A DNA stretch of 64,000 bases, taken from contig NZ_BDJE01000028.1 in NCBI RefSeq assembly GCF_002117935.1, positions 1 through 64,000 on the forward strand. The letters are read 5' to 3'. The notes under the pieces are model-generated. The model was not told the DNA's origin and made no database searches. It worked only from the letters and a program-made list of their open reading frames with translations. How positions within the stretch are numbered: the first letter of the stretch is position 1; each line of letters opens with the position of its first letter. Positions 25,224-34,707 of the stretch are shown here, in pieces. The stretch comes from Nocardioides sp. PD653-B2. GTDB taxonomy: Bacteria > Actinomycetota > Actinomycetes > Propionibacteriales > Nocardioidaceae. The position numbers were made by a program, and so were the translations under genes.

Positions 25224-27923
25224 TCACGACTTCTTGGCGGCGGCCTTCTTGGTCGTCTTCTTGGCGGTCTTCTTCGCAGCCTTCTTGGCGGGCGCCTTCT
25301 TCGCACCCTTCTTGGCCGTCTTCTTCGCGGGACCCTTGGCCCGGCGCTCGGCGAGCAGCTCGGCCGCGCGCTCGAGGGTGAGCTCCTCGATCGAGTCGTC
25401 CTTGCGCAGCGTCGCGTTGTACTCGCCGTCGGTGACGTACTCACCGAAGCGACCCGCCTTGACGACCACCGGCTGCCCGGAGACCGGGTCGTTGCCCAGC
25501 TCCTTGAGCGGCGGCGCGGCCGCGGCCCGGCCGCGCTGCTTCGGCTGCGCGTAGATCCGCAGGGCCTCGTCGAGGGTGATGCTCAGCAGCTGGTCCTCCG
25601 AGGTCAGGGACCGCGAGTCGGTGCCCTTCTTGAGGTACGGCCCGTAGCGACCGTTCTGCGCGGTGATCTCCTCGCCGTCCTCGCCCACGCCGACCACCCG
25701 CGGCAGCGAGAGCAGCTTGAGCGCGTCGTCGAGGGTGATGGTGTCGAGCGACATGGACTTGAACAGCGAGCCGGTGCGCGGCCGGTCGTTCTTCTTGGCG
25801 TCCTCGGGGAGCACCTCGGTGACGTACGGGCCGAAGCGGCCGTTCTTGGCCACGACCTGGAGCCCGCTGTCGGGGTGCACCCCGAGCTCGATCTCCTCGC
25901 CGGCGGGGTTCTCGAGCAGCTCGAGCGCCTTCTCGAGGGTCAGCTCGTCGGGCGGCAGGTCGTCGGGCACGTTGGCGCGCTTGCCGATCGGGTTGCCCTC
26001 GTCGTCCGGGCCCTCGAGGTAGGGGCCGTAGCGACCGACGCGCAGGTTGATGCCGCTCTCGCCGTCGCCCACCGGGAAGGTCGCCAGCTCGCGGGCGTCG
26101 ATGTCGCCGAGCTCGTTGACCAGCCGCTGCAGGCCCGCCACCTCGGGCGAGCCGAAGTAGAACTCGCCGAGCTCGGTGTTGCGGTCCTTGCGGCCGGCGG
26201 CGATCTCGTCGAGGACGTCCTCCATGCCGGCCGTGAACTCGTAGGAGATCTGCCGCGGGAAGTGCTCCTCCAGCAGCCGGACGACCGAGAACGCCAGCCA
26301 CGCGGGCACCAGGGCGGTGCCCTTCTTGTAGACGTAGCCGCGGTTGAGGATGGTGCCGATGATCGAGGCGTACGTCGACGGGCGGCCGATCTCGCGGTCC
26401 TCGAGCTCCTTGATCAGGGTCGCCTCGGTGTAGCGCGCCGGCGGCTTGGTCTCGTGGCCCGACGCGGTGATGCTCGCGGCGGAGACCGCGTCACCCTCGG
26501 CGAGGGTCGGCAGCCGGGTCTCGGCGTCGTCCTTCGTCGCACCCTCGTCGGTGCCCTCGACGTAGGCCTTGAGGAAGCCGTGGAAGGTGATCGTGCGGCC
26601 ACTGGCGGTGAAGACGACGTCCTCGCCGCTCGACGCGGCGCCACCGAGCCGGACGGTCACGGTGTTGCCGACCGCGTCCTTCATCTGGGAGGCGACGGTG
26701 CGCATCCAGATCAGCTCGTAGAGCCGGAACTGCTCACCCGTCAGGCCGGTCTGCGCGGGGGTGCGGAACGTCTCGCCGGCGGGGCGGATCGCCTCGTGGG
26801 CCTCCTGGGCGTTCTTGACCTTCGAGGCGTAGACGCGCGGCGAGTCGGGGAGGTACTCGGCGCCGTACAGCTCGCGCACCTGGGCCCGGGCCGCGTCGAC
26901 CGCACCACCGGAGAGGGTGGTCGAGTCGGTGCGCATGTAGGTGATGAAGCCGTTCTCGTAGAGGCGCTGGGCGACCGACATGGTCACCGACGCGCTCATG
27001 CCGAGCTTGCGGCTGGCGTCCTGCTGGAGCGTGGTGGTGCGGAACGGCGCGTAGGGCGAGCGGCGGTAGGGCTTCGCCTCGACGGAGCGGACCTCGAACG
27101 TCGAGTCCTGCAGGCCGGCCGCGAGCGTCTCGGCGCGGGACCGGTCGAGGTGGACGACGTTGGCGCCCTCCTTCAGCAGCCCCTGCTGGGTGAAGTCGGA
27201 GCCGCGGGCGACGCGGACGTCGTCGACGGTGTGCAGCCGGGCGGGGAACATCCGCTGGTCGTGCTTCGCGCCGGCGTCGAAGGTGCCCTCGAGGTCCCAG
27301 TACGACGCGAGCCGGAAGCGCATCCGCTCCCGCTCCTTGTCGACGACGAGCCGGGTCGCCACGGACTGCACGCGGCCCGCGGACAGGCCGGACATGACCT
27401 TCTTCCACAGCACCGGAGAGACCTCGTAGCCGTAGAGGCGGTCGAGGATCCGGCGCGCCTCCTGGGCCTCGACGAGGTCCATGTCGAGCTCGCGGGGGTT
27501 CTCCGCGGCCTCGAGGATCGCGGCCTTGGTGATCTCGTGGAAGACCATCCGCTTGACCGGGATGCCCTTCGGCTTCAGCTCGTCGAGGAGGTGCCAGGCG
27601 ATCGCCTCGCCCTCCCGGTCCTCATCGGTGGCGAGGAAGAGCTCGTCGGCGTCCTTGAGGAGGCCCTTGAGCTTGGAGATGTGCGCCTTCTTGTCCCGGG
27701 GCACCACGTAGTAGGGCTCGAAGCCGTGGTCGACGTCGACCGCCAGCCGGCCCCAGGGCTTGTCCTTGATCTTCGCGGGGGTGTCCGCCGCGTTGTTCGG
27801 GAGGTCGCGGATGTGGCCGATCGAGGACTCGACGACATACCCCGATCCGAGGTACCCGCCGATGGTGCGGGCCTTCGCCGGGGACTCGACGATCACCAAC
27901 TTGTGTGCCACTGGACCTGTCAT
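25224..27923 (-). CDS. topA: DNA topoisomerase I
   Basis: This 899-residue type IA topoisomerase begins with the Toprim domain (HKLVIVESPAKARTIGGYLG) and has the acidic ATDEDREGEAIAWHL motif. The catalytic tyrosine lies in NGFITYMRTDST (Tyr329). Four C-terminal repeats built around GRxGPYL/GRFGEYV replace zinc fingers, as in other actinobacteria. The protein ends in about 35 residues that are largely Lys and Ala (tail at 25225-25330), which in mycobacteria improves processivity. The start at 27923 is the first that places the Toprim strand at the N-terminus. The 300-base gap upstream probably holds its promoter. Confidence 0.96.
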   Translation of the reverse strand: MTGPVAHKLVIVESPAKARTIGGYLGSGYVVESSIGHIRDLPNNAADTPAKIKDKPWGRLAVDVDHGFEPYYVVPRDKKAHISKLKGLLKDADELFLATDEDREGEAIAWHLLDELKPKGIPVKRMVFHEITKAAILEAAENPRELDMDLVEAQEARRILDRLYGYEVSPVLWKKVMSGLSAGRVQSVATRLVVDKERERMRFRLASYWDLEGTFDAGAKHDQRMFPARLHTVDDVRVARGSDFTQQGLLKEGANVVHLDRSRAETLAAGLQDSTFEVRSVEAKPYRRSPYAPFRTTTLQQDASRKLGMSASVTMSVAQRLYENGFITYMRTDSTTLSGGAVDAARAQVRELYGAEYLPDSPRVYASKVKNAQEAHEAIRPAGETFRTPAQTGLTGEQFRLYELIWMRTVASQMKDAVGNTVTVRLGGAASSGEDVVFTASGRTITFHGFLKAYVEGTDEGATKDDAETRLPTLAEGDAVSAASITASGHETKPPARYTEATLIKELEDREIGRPSTYASIIGTILNRGYVYKKGTALVPAWLAFSVVRLLEEHFPRQISYEFTAGMEDVLDEIAAGRKDRNTELGEFYFGSPEVAGLQRLVNELGDIDARELATFPVGDGESGINLRVGRYGPYLEGPDDEGNPIGKRANVPDDLPPDELTLEKALELLENPAGEEIELGVHPDSGLQVVAKNGRFGPYVTEVLPEDAKKNDRPRTGSLFKSMSLDTITLDDALKLLSLPRVVGVGEDGEEITAQNGRYGPYLKKGTDSRSLTSEDQLLSITLDEALRIYAQPKQRGRAAAAPPLKELGNDPVSGQPVVVKAGRFGEYVTDGEYNATLRKDDSIEELTLERAAELLAERRAKGPAKKTAKKGAKKAPAKKAAKKTAKKTTKKAAAKKS

Positions 27924-28223
27924 TTCCTTCGCTGTGCGGTGCGTGCTGCCCCGAAGTGGGGCCCCACGGCCGAACACGGTAGCGCGTGCGGCGAACAACC
28001 CATTCCCGGCCGTCTCGCGGGAATCGTCGTGGAAGGCCCTCAGCGTTCCGCCATCGGCCCCCGTCACTGGAGCGTAGGTGAGAGACGATCACGGCCCCGG
28101 GAGGCGGACGGTGGACCAGGACGTCGCCGGGGACCTCACCCAGGAGTCCCTCGCCGGACGCGTGGTCCAGACGGTCCGCGCAAACCGCTGACAGGACCCC
28201 GCGGCAGGCCTACCGTCGAGGTC
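27924..28223. other. 300-base divergent intergenic region
   Basis: This gap separates topA (left) from a secreted hypothetical protein (right). I see no convincing ORF, structured RNA or clear operator. It must hold two divergent promoters. The stretch near 27995-28060 is AT-richer than its surroundings. In other bacteria topA promoters respond to supercoiling, but nothing here shows that directly. Confidence 0.5.
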
Positions 28224-29039
28224 ATGGGACCCCGGAGGTCAGTCCCCGTCATCCTCGCCCTGGCGTTCGTCGCGGCGACGTTCAGCGGCGCCGACGCCGC
28301 GGCCCGCCGCGACGGCCACCACCCGCTCGGCGGCTCGGCGGAGACGTCGACACCACCCGGCGCGTCCTCGACCGTCACCTCGGGCAACTACTCCAACGAC
28401 GTCGGCAGCGCCGACATCTACATCAACACCGACGCGTCCCGGGCTGCCGAGGACTTCAAGCTGATGACCTTCGTGCTGATGAGCGTGAAAACCCCGAAGA
28501 AGCGGCTCGTCGCCTGCGCCGTGATGGCCGCCGACGAGCAGGCCCACGTCCGTGACCTGTTCACCGACGGGTCGGTCCCACCCGACCGGATCGAGTCGTT
28601 CGCCGGCAACAGGGCGGCGGCGTACGCCCTGATGTGCATGAACATCGCGCGGCTGATGGCAGAGATCGAAGCAGAGCCGCCGCCGGCTCGCGCGACGGCT
28701 CGGAGGTCGGCGTGCGAGGTCGTCCCCGTCAAGATCAAGGTGCACACCGAGCGGACGGAGGACGGCGGCTACCGGCTGGTCCCCGACGACGACAAGTTCA
28801 GCGACGGCACCAAGGCGCTACCGCTCAGGGCGACCTGCACCGGCAGAGGGACCAAGCTGACGATGCATGTGGCGCCCAAGAACAAGGGGTCACTGAGGAA
28901 GGTGACCGGCCCGCGGGTGATCGTCGGGGTCGCCAACCCGCCGGCCGCCGACCGCCGACCGGACCATGCCGGTCACCGTCGGGTTCAAGGGGCGCTGAGG
29001 AAGCCCTCGGCGACCAGCTCGCGCACCACCGGCAGGTAG
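28224..29039 (+). CDS. Secreted hypothetical protein
   Basis: This 271-residue protein has a signal peptide (RRSVPVILALAFVAATFSGADA, cleavage near residue 26). Then come a Ser/Thr/Gly-rich stretch, a helical segment rich in Lys and Met (FKLMTFVLMSVKTPKKRLVACAVMAADEQAHVRDLF) and a C-terminal beta-rich half. Six cysteines suggest disulfide bonds. I do not recognise the family. Its 3' end overlaps the convergent methyltransferase gene by 55 bases. The last 25 or so residues are basic and low-complexity, so the true stop may be an accident of drift into the opposite gene. Confidence 0.62.
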   Translation: MGPRRSVPVILALAFVAATFSGADAAARRDGHHPLGGSAETSTPPGASSTVTSGNYSNDVGSADIYINTDASRAAEDFKLMTFVLMSVKTPKKRLVACAVMAADEQAHVRDLFTDGSVPPDRIESFAGNRAAAYALMCMNIARLMAEIEAEPPPARATARRSACEVVPVKIKVHTERTEDGGYRLVPDDDKFSDGTKALPLRATCTGRGTKLTMHVAPKNKGSLRKVTGPRVIVGVANPPAADRRPDHAGHRRVQGALRKPSATSSRTTGR

Positions 29040-30448
29040 GTCTCGCGGGTCTGCGCGGCGTCGAGGTCGAGCAGCTGCGCCAGCGCATCGAGGATCTGGC
29101 CGACGCTGAGGTCGCCGTCGCAGGCACCGACCAGCGCGGCCTCGACGGTGTCGGCCTGGCGGGCTCGGCGCAGCCCACGCTGCTGGCGCAGGACGACCGT
29201 CTCGGGGTCGGCCGCCCCGGGAGCACCGAGCGTCTCCTGGCGCACGTCGGTGCGGACCACGAGGTGGGAGTCGAGGTCGACCCGGGCGTCGTGCGCCGCA
29301 GCCCAGTCCCGGATCGCGGGCGCGATCGGCTGCTCGACGTCGTAGGGCCACTCGAGGAACTCGCGGGCGGAGCCGCCGCCCTTGCGCAGGTTGATCCAGC
29401 CGAACCCGACCGCCTCGATGCCCTGGTCCTCGAACCACGAGAGCCACGTGTCGTAGCGGACCAGGTAGTCGGCGGAGCCGTGCAGGCCGGCGTCCTTCAG
29501 CCAGAGCTCGACGTACGACGCCGGGTCGACGACCTCGCGCTGCACGACGAAGGCGTCGCAGTCGTCGGCCACCCACCCGGCCAGCCGCTCGTGCCAGGCG
29601 GCACCGGTCGGCACCACCCAGTTGGCGAGGACCTGGCACCAGCCGCCGTCGGTCAGGTGGTCGGGGGCGTTGCGGACGATGTGCTCGACGACGCGGTCGC
29701 CCGGCAGGCCCGAGTCGCGGTAGACGAGGCGTTCGCCGGTGGCGGGCGAGATGACGAACGGCGGGTTGGTGGCGATCAGGTCGAAGAGCTCCCCCGCGAC
29801 CGGCTCGAAGAACGAGCCGTCACGCACCTCGAACGGGGTCTCGATCTCGTTCAGCTCGACGTTGAAGCGCGCCCACCGCAGCGCGCGCGGGTTGACGTCG
29901 GTGGCGACGACCGCAGCGCTGTGTGCGGCCAGGTGGAGGGCCTGCACACCACAGCCGGTGCCGAGGTCCAGCGAGCGGCCGACGGGCTCACGCAGCGTCA
30001 GCTGGGCCAGCGAGGTGGAGGCCGAGCTGATGCCGAGGACGTGGTCGGGGCCGACCCGGTTGAACCCGCCGTCGAGACCGGGCGTCAGGTCGCTGACGAC
30101 CCACAGGTGCCGGTCGTCGACAGCGTACGGCCGGACGTCGAGGCGCGCGGTCACCTCGCCCACGGTCTGCTCCAGCAGGCCCTCGGCCACCATCCGGTCG
30201 ACGAGACCGGGCAGCGCCCGCTCGGCGGCGACCCGCTCGACGGGGGCCTGCAGCAGGAACAGCCGGATCAGCGTCTCGAGCGGCCAGCCGCCGGCCGTCC
30301 GGCGCAGCCCGGGGGTCGTCTCGTTGCGCATCAGGGCGTCGTGCCCTTCCGGTCCGAGGACCTCGGCCACGCCGTCGTACGTGAACCCTGCCGAGAGGAG
30401 GGCCGCCCGCAGACGGTGCGGGAGGTCGGAGGTCGGAGGAGAGGTCAC
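28985..30448 (-). CDS. Class I SAM-dependent methyltransferase (N-methyltransferase type)
   Basis: This 487-residue protein has an N-terminal winged-helix-like region (about 1-130), then a Rossmann methyltransferase with SLDLGTGCGVQALHLA (SAM site), ATDVNPRAL and the catalytic NPPF. That tetrad is typical of enzymes methylating amide or amino nitrogens of proteins, rRNA or DNA (PrmC, RlmG). The C-terminal 120 residues form an extra domain. It is conserved beside topA in actinobacteria. The target is unknown. Confidence 0.82.
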   Translation of the reverse strand: MTSPPTSDLPHRLRAALLSAGFTYDGVAEVLGPEGHDALMRNETTPGLRRTAGGWPLETLIRLFLLQAPVERVAAERALPGLVDRMVAEGLLEQTVGEVTARLDVRPYAVDDRHLWVVSDLTPGLDGGFNRVGPDHVLGISSASTSLAQLTLREPVGRSLDLGTGCGVQALHLAAHSAAVVATDVNPRALRWARFNVELNEIETPFEVRDGSFFEPVAGELFDLIATNPPFVISPATGERLVYRDSGLPGDRVVEHIVRNAPDHLTDGGWCQVLANWVVPTGAAWHERLAGWVADDCDAFVVQREVVDPASYVELWLKDAGLHGSADYLVRYDTWLSWFEDQGIEAVGFGWINLRKGGGSAREFLEWPYDVEQPIAPAIRDWAAAHDARVDLDSHLVVRTDVRQETLGAPGAADPETVVLRQQRGLRRARQADTVEAALVGACDGDLSVGQILDALAQLLDLDAAQTRETYLPVVRELVAEGFLSAP

Positions 30449-30497
30449 GGGACGAGCCTAGGACCACCGGTCCAGACCGCACTTTTGGCCGGCCGGC

Positions 30498-32117
30498 GTG
30501 ACGGGCATCACCCCCCGCATGCATCGGTTCACGCGCGCCGTCGGCGCCCTCGCCATCTCCGCCCTGGTGTCCGCCGGTCTCGTGGTCGGACCGACCGGCA
30601 CGGCCCAGGCGAAGGACCTGCTCCCGGGCGTGCCCGCCGCCCTGGCGGTCGTCAGCGCCCCGGTCCTGAGCGGGACCGGGGACGTCGGCTCGACGCTCAC
30701 CCGCACCCTCCCGGTGTGGAACCTCGCCGGCGTCACGAACTCGACCCAGTGGCTCAGCGACGGCGCCGCGATCCCGGGCGCGACCGGCGCCACCTACGTG
30801 CCCACGGCTGCGGATGCCGGCTCGACGGTCCAGGCGGCCGTCACCGGCACCCTGCTCGACATCGTCCCGCTGACGGCGTACTCGAACGCGATCACGGTGC
30901 CCGCCGCCGGCGGCGGCGGGGAGGACCCCGGCGACCCCGGCGACCCCGGCGACCCCGGCGACCCCGGCGACCCCGGCGACGTGCTGTCGGCACTCGTGGG
31001 CCCGGTCCTGAACGGGACCCCGGCGGTCGGCTCGCTGCTGACCGTCACCGCCCCGGTCTGGAGCCTGCCGGGCGTCACCACCACGTACCAGTGGCTGCGC
31101 GACGGCGTCCCGATCCCGGGTGCGGACGACCCGTTCTACGTGCCGACGGTCGACGACGCCGGGCACCAGGTCTCGGTCTCCGTGAGCGGCGCCCTCCTGG
31201 GTGTCCCGGGCGTCAGCATGCTCACCGAGTCCCTCGGCATCCCGCTCTCCAGCGGCTCCACGGTGAGCCCAGCCAGCGATGTCACGGTCTCCGGCACCCG
31301 GAAGATCGGGACCGCGCTCACCGTCACCGGGCCGACGTGGGAGCCGGCTGACGCGACCAACACGTACCAGTGGCTGCGCGACGAGGCGCCGATCGCGAGC
31401 GCGACGGCCGCGACGTACACGCTCGTCCCGGCCGACCTCGGGCACGCGATCTCCGTGAAGGTCACCGGCCACAAGGACGGCTGGACCGACAACACCATCA
31501 CCAGCGACCCGGTCGCCCCGGTGGTCGGCGACCCGATCCAGTTCCTCCTCAAGCCACGGCTGACCGGCACCGGCAAGGTCGGCAAGCTGCTGACCGCCGA
31601 CCCCGGCGTGTGGGGAAGCGCCGGTGAGGACGGCGCGCCCCCGGCCTTCTCCTACCAGTGGAACCGCAACGGCGTCGCGATCCCCGGCGCGGTCGCGCAG
31701 ACCTACCAGGCCCAGCTCGCCGACGCCGGCCGGAGCCTGACGGTCACGGTCAAGGCGGCCCGGCCGGCCTACCGGCCGGGCACGTTCACCACCGCCGGGA
31801 TCACCGTCGCCAAGGTCGCCACGAGCCTGCGGGCCACGACCGCGAAGTCCACGATCAAGAAGGGCCAGGCGGCCGTGCTCGCGCTGCTGCTGAAGGCACC
31901 GGGAGTCGCGAAGCCGGCCGGGGTCGTCAAGGTCTTCGACGGGAAGCTGCTGCTCGAGAAGCTGACCCTGGCGCCCGGCAAGAGGGGGAGGACGACCGTC
32001 CGGCTCGCCGGATTGAAGCCGGGCCTGCACAAGCTCACCGCGGCGTACGCCGGCAGCGCCGTGCTGGCGGGCACCACCTCCCAGGTCGTGAGGCTGAAGG
32101 TCACCACGAAGAAGTAG
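30498..32117 (+). CDS. Secreted multi-domain Ig-like repeat protein
   Basis: This 539-residue exported protein has a signal peptide ending at TAQA near residue 37. Four repeats of about 95 residues share GT-x-x-x-G-x-x-L, a tyrosine-glutamine-tryptophan core (YQWLRDG or YQWNRNG), and AG-x-x-x-x-V-x-V strands, which is the bacterial Ig-like/invasin pattern. A linker of six DPG units separates repeats one and two. The final 95 residues form a Big_3_5-type domain. It has no obvious anchor. Likely roles are adhesion or cell-surface binding. A perfect hairpin terminator follows the stop. Confidence 0.78.
   Translation: MTGITPRMHRFTRAVGALAISALVSAGLVVGPTGTAQAKDLLPGVPAALAVVSAPVLSGTGDVGSTLTRTLPVWNLAGVTNSTQWLSDGAAIPGATGATYVPTAADAGSTVQAAVTGTLLDIVPLTAYSNAITVPAAGGGGEDPGDPGDPGDPGDPGDPGDVLSALVGPVLNGTPAVGSLLTVTAPVWSLPGVTTTYQWLRDGVPIPGADDPFYVPTVDDAGHQVSVSVSGALLGVPGVSMLTESLGIPLSSGSTVSPASDVTVSGTRKIGTALTVTGPTWEPADATNTYQWLRDEAPIASATAATYTLVPADLGHAISVKVTGHKDGWTDNTITSDPVAPVVGDPIQFLLKPRLTGTGKVGKLLTADPGVWGSAGEDGAPPAFSYQWNRNGVAIPGAVAQTYQAQLADAGRSLTVTVKAARPAYRPGTFTTAGITVAKVATSLRATTAKSTIKKGQAAVLALLLKAPGVAKPAGVVKVFDGKLLLEKLTLAPGKRGRTTVRLAGLKPGLHKLTAAYAGSAVLAGTTSQVVRLKVTTKK
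30924..30977 (+). repeat. Six tandem 9-bp units encoding Asp-Pro-Gly
   Basis: Six perfect copies of GACCCCGGC sit in frame within the secreted Ig-like protein gene. They encode a flexible acidic linker between two domains. Perfect DNA-level identity suggests slippage-prone copy number rather than old divergence. Confidence 0.9.
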
Positions 32118-32127
32118 CCGGACACGA

Positions 32128-32163
32128 CACTGGCCCGTCAGAGGTGACTCTGACGGGCCAGTG
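32128..32163. terminator. Bidirectional hairpin terminator
   Basis: A perfect 15-bp inverted repeat, CACTGGCCCGTCAGA and its complement, with a 6-base loop lies between the convergent Ig-like protein and hppA genes. No long T-run follows, as is common for high-GC terminators. It should end both transcripts. Confidence 0.85.
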
Positions 32164-32178
32164 TGCTGTGCGGCGGAG

Positions 32179-34548
32179 CTACTGCTGGGTCGGTGCCTCG
32201 AACCGCTGCGTCGGGGCGGGGTCGGGCTGGTGCACCGGCGGAGGAGGCGGCGGCGGCGGGGCCGGCGTGCCGGACTCGTCGTCGCCGAGCGTGACCTCGC
32301 GCTGCTTCGAGACGTAGACCGCCCCGGCGATGATCGCGACCGCCACGACGGCGATCAGGATCCGCAGGGCGTCGTGCTGGTCGTCGCCGACGCTCATCGA
32401 GACCACGGCGCTGGCGATCAGCAGCGAGACCAGGTTCATCACCTTGATCAGCGGGTTGATCGCCGGGCCGGCGGTGTCCTTGAACGGGTCGCCGACGGTG
32501 TCGCCGATGATCGTGGCCGCGTGGGCCTCCGATCCCTTGCCACCGTGGTTGCCGTCCTCGACCAGCTTCTTCGCGTTGTCCCACGCGCCACCCGAGTTGG
32601 CCAGGAAGACGGCCATCAGGGTGCCGGCGCCGATGGCGCCCGCGAGGAAGCCGGCCAGGGCGGTGACGCCGAGCCCGAAGCCGACCGCGACCGGCGCCAG
32701 CACCGCGAGGATGCCCGGCGTGATCAGCTCACGCAGGGAGTCCTTGGTGACGATGTCGACGACCTTGCCGTACTCCGGGCGGCCGGTGCCCTCCATGATG
32801 CCGGGGATCTCCCGGAACTGGCGGCGCACCTCGTAGACGACCGCGCCCGCTGCCCGGGCCACGGCGTTGATCGCCAGGCCGGAGAAGAGGAACACCACGG
32901 CCGCGCCGAGGAGGACGCCCACGATGACGGCGGGGTTGAAGACCGAGAAGTCGAGCAGGTAGTTCTCGTCCGGGCCGACGTTGGCCTTGTTGAGCGCCTC
33001 GAAGACCGAGGTCGCATAGGACCCGAAGAGGGCCGTGGCCGCGAGCACCGCGGTCGCGATCGCGATGCCCTTGGTGATCGCCTTGGTCGTGTTGCCGACG
33101 GCGTCGAGCTCGGTGAGGATCTGCGCGCCCTCGGGGCTGACGTCGCCGGACATCTCCGCGATGCCCTGCGCGTTGTCGGAGACAGGGCCGAAGGTGTCCA
33201 TCGCGACGATCACGCCGACGGTGGTGAGCAGCCCGGTGCCCGCGAGCGCGACCGCGAACAGCGACACGGTCAGCGCAGCACCGCCCAGGAGGTACGCGCC
33301 GAACACGGCGGCGCCGATGACCAGGGTCGTGTAGACCGCGGACTCGAAGCCGACCGAGAGGCCGGCGAGGATCACCGTGGCCGCGCCCGTGAGCGAGGTC
33401 TTGCCGACGTCCTTGACCGGGCGGTGCTCCGTGCCGGTGAAGTAGCCGGTCAGGGCCAAGATCCCGGCCGACATCACGATGCCGATCACCACGGCGGACG
33501 CCGCGATGAACCGTGGGTCGCCGTCGGCGCCGGAGAGGCCGCCGGCGATGTTGTTGAACTCGTCGAAGCTGCCCGGCAGGTAGACGTAGGCCAGGATCAC
33601 GCTGGCCACGGCGGCGATGCCCGAGGACAGGTAGAACGACCGGTTGATGGTCGTCAGGCCGTTGACGCCGGCCGTCGGCCGGGTGAGGTAGACGCCGGCC
33701 ACGGCGGTGAGCGCACCGATCGCGGGGATGAGGAGCGGGAAGACCAGACCCTTGTCGCCGAAGGCCTGCGAGCCGAGGATCAGCGCGGCGACGAGCGTCA
33801 CGGCGTACGACTCGAAGAGGTCGGCGGCCATGCCGGCGCAGTCACCGACGTTGTCGCCGACGTTGTCGGCGATCGTCGCGGCGTTGCGCGGGTCGTCCTC
33901 GGGGATGTTCTGCTCGACCTTGCCGACCAGGTCGGCACCCACATCGGCGGCCTTGGTGAAGATGCCGCCGCCGACCCGCATGAACATGGCGAGCAGCGCG
34001 GCACCGAAGCCGAAGCCCTCGAGCACCTTGGGCGCCGTGTCCTGGAAGCAGATCACCACGATGCTCGCGCCGAGGAGGCCGAGACCGACGGTGAGCATGC
34101 CGACCATGGCACCGGTCCGCAGACCGATCCGCATGGCGGGCTCGCGGCCCTGCTCGTTGGCGGCCGCAGCCACCCGGAGGTTGGCGCGGACCGCCAGGTT
34201 CATGCCGAGGTACCCCACCGTGGCGGAGAAGCCGGCGCCGACGAGGAAGAAGACGGACCGGAAGATCCGGACCGTGGCGTCATCGGCAGGTAGTGCGAGC
34301 AACGCGAAGAAGGCGATCGCCGCGAAGATGGCGAGCGTCCTGAACTGTCGCGTCAGGTAGGCGTTGGCGCCTTCCTGCACCGCTTGCGCGATGTTCTTCA
34401 TGTTGTCGGTGCCTTCACCGGCGGCGAGTACCTCTTGGCGGAACATCGCAGCCATCGCAAGCGCGCCCAGCGCGATCAGTGCGACGACGATGACCAGCAC
34501 GAGGTTGCCTCCGGTGAGGTCCACGACTGCGGGACTGATCCCCGTCAT
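32179..34548 (-). CDS. hppA: Membrane-bound proton-pumping pyrophosphatase (K+-independent type)
   Basis: This 789-residue integral membrane protein has about 16 transmembrane segments. It couples PPi hydrolysis to H+ export. Substrate motifs ADVGADLVGKVEQNIPEDDPRN and DNVGDNVGDCAGM are intact. The motif GNTTKAITKG has Lys where K+-dependent enzymes have Ala, so it should be K+-independent. The C-terminus carries an unusual extra segment with eight consecutive prolines and a Gln/Pro-rich end, outside the pump core. The AGGAGG site and ATG at 34548 fix the start. It neighbours bldG, as in Streptomyces. Confidence 0.95.
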   Translation of the reverse strand: MTGISPAVVDLTGGNLVLVIVVALIALGALAMAAMFRQEVLAAGEGTDNMKNIAQAVQEGANAYLTRQFRTLAIFAAIAFFALLALPADDATVRIFRSVFFLVGAGFSATVGYLGMNLAVRANLRVAAAANEQGREPAMRIGLRTGAMVGMLTVGLGLLGASIVVICFQDTAPKVLEGFGFGAALLAMFMRVGGGIFTKAADVGADLVGKVEQNIPEDDPRNAATIADNVGDNVGDCAGMAADLFESYAVTLVAALILGSQAFGDKGLVFPLLIPAIGALTAVAGVYLTRPTAGVNGLTTINRSFYLSSGIAAVASVILAYVYLPGSFDEFNNIAGGLSGADGDPRFIAASAVVIGIVMSAGILALTGYFTGTEHRPVKDVGKTSLTGAATVILAGLSVGFESAVYTTLVIGAAVFGAYLLGGAALTVSLFAVALAGTGLLTTVGVIVAMDTFGPVSDNAQGIAEMSGDVSPEGAQILTELDAVGNTTKAITKGIAIATAVLAATALFGSYATSVFEALNKANVGPDENYLLDFSVFNPAVIVGVLLGAAVVFLFSGLAINAVARAAGAVVYEVRRQFREIPGIMEGTGRPEYGKVVDIVTKDSLRELITPGILAVLAPVAVGFGLGVTALAGFLAGAIGAGTLMAVFLANSGGAWDNAKKLVEDGNHGGKGSEAHAATIIGDTVGDPFKDTAGPAINPLIKVMNLVSLLIASAVVSMSVGDDQHDALRILIAVVAVAIIAGAVYVSKQREVTLGDDESGTPAPPPPPPPPVHQPDPAPTQRFEAPTQQ

Positions 34549-34707
34549 GTGCTTCCTCCTGGGAGTGATACAAGTCTCACGGACGACGCGGAGTCTACGC
34601 AGGAGGAGGCGTGCTAAAGCACGGACATGTGATCCGGGCCACACCGGGAGATGCGAACGGCCCGGACCGCAGGCACCGCGGGATCACCGCGTGAGGGGCG
34701 CGACGAG

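Noticed and set aside
24954..29039. Very long plus-strand reading frame opposite topA
   Set aside because: Arg/Gly/Val/Leu-rich composition typical of a GC-rich shadow. Only its last 271 codons (from 28224) have a signal peptide and plausible protein character. The opposite strand encodes tmk and topA.
30924..30977. Tandem array considered as a CRISPR-like or minisatellite structure
   Set aside because: Units are 9 bases, contiguous without spacers and in frame in a coding region, so it is a protein linker.
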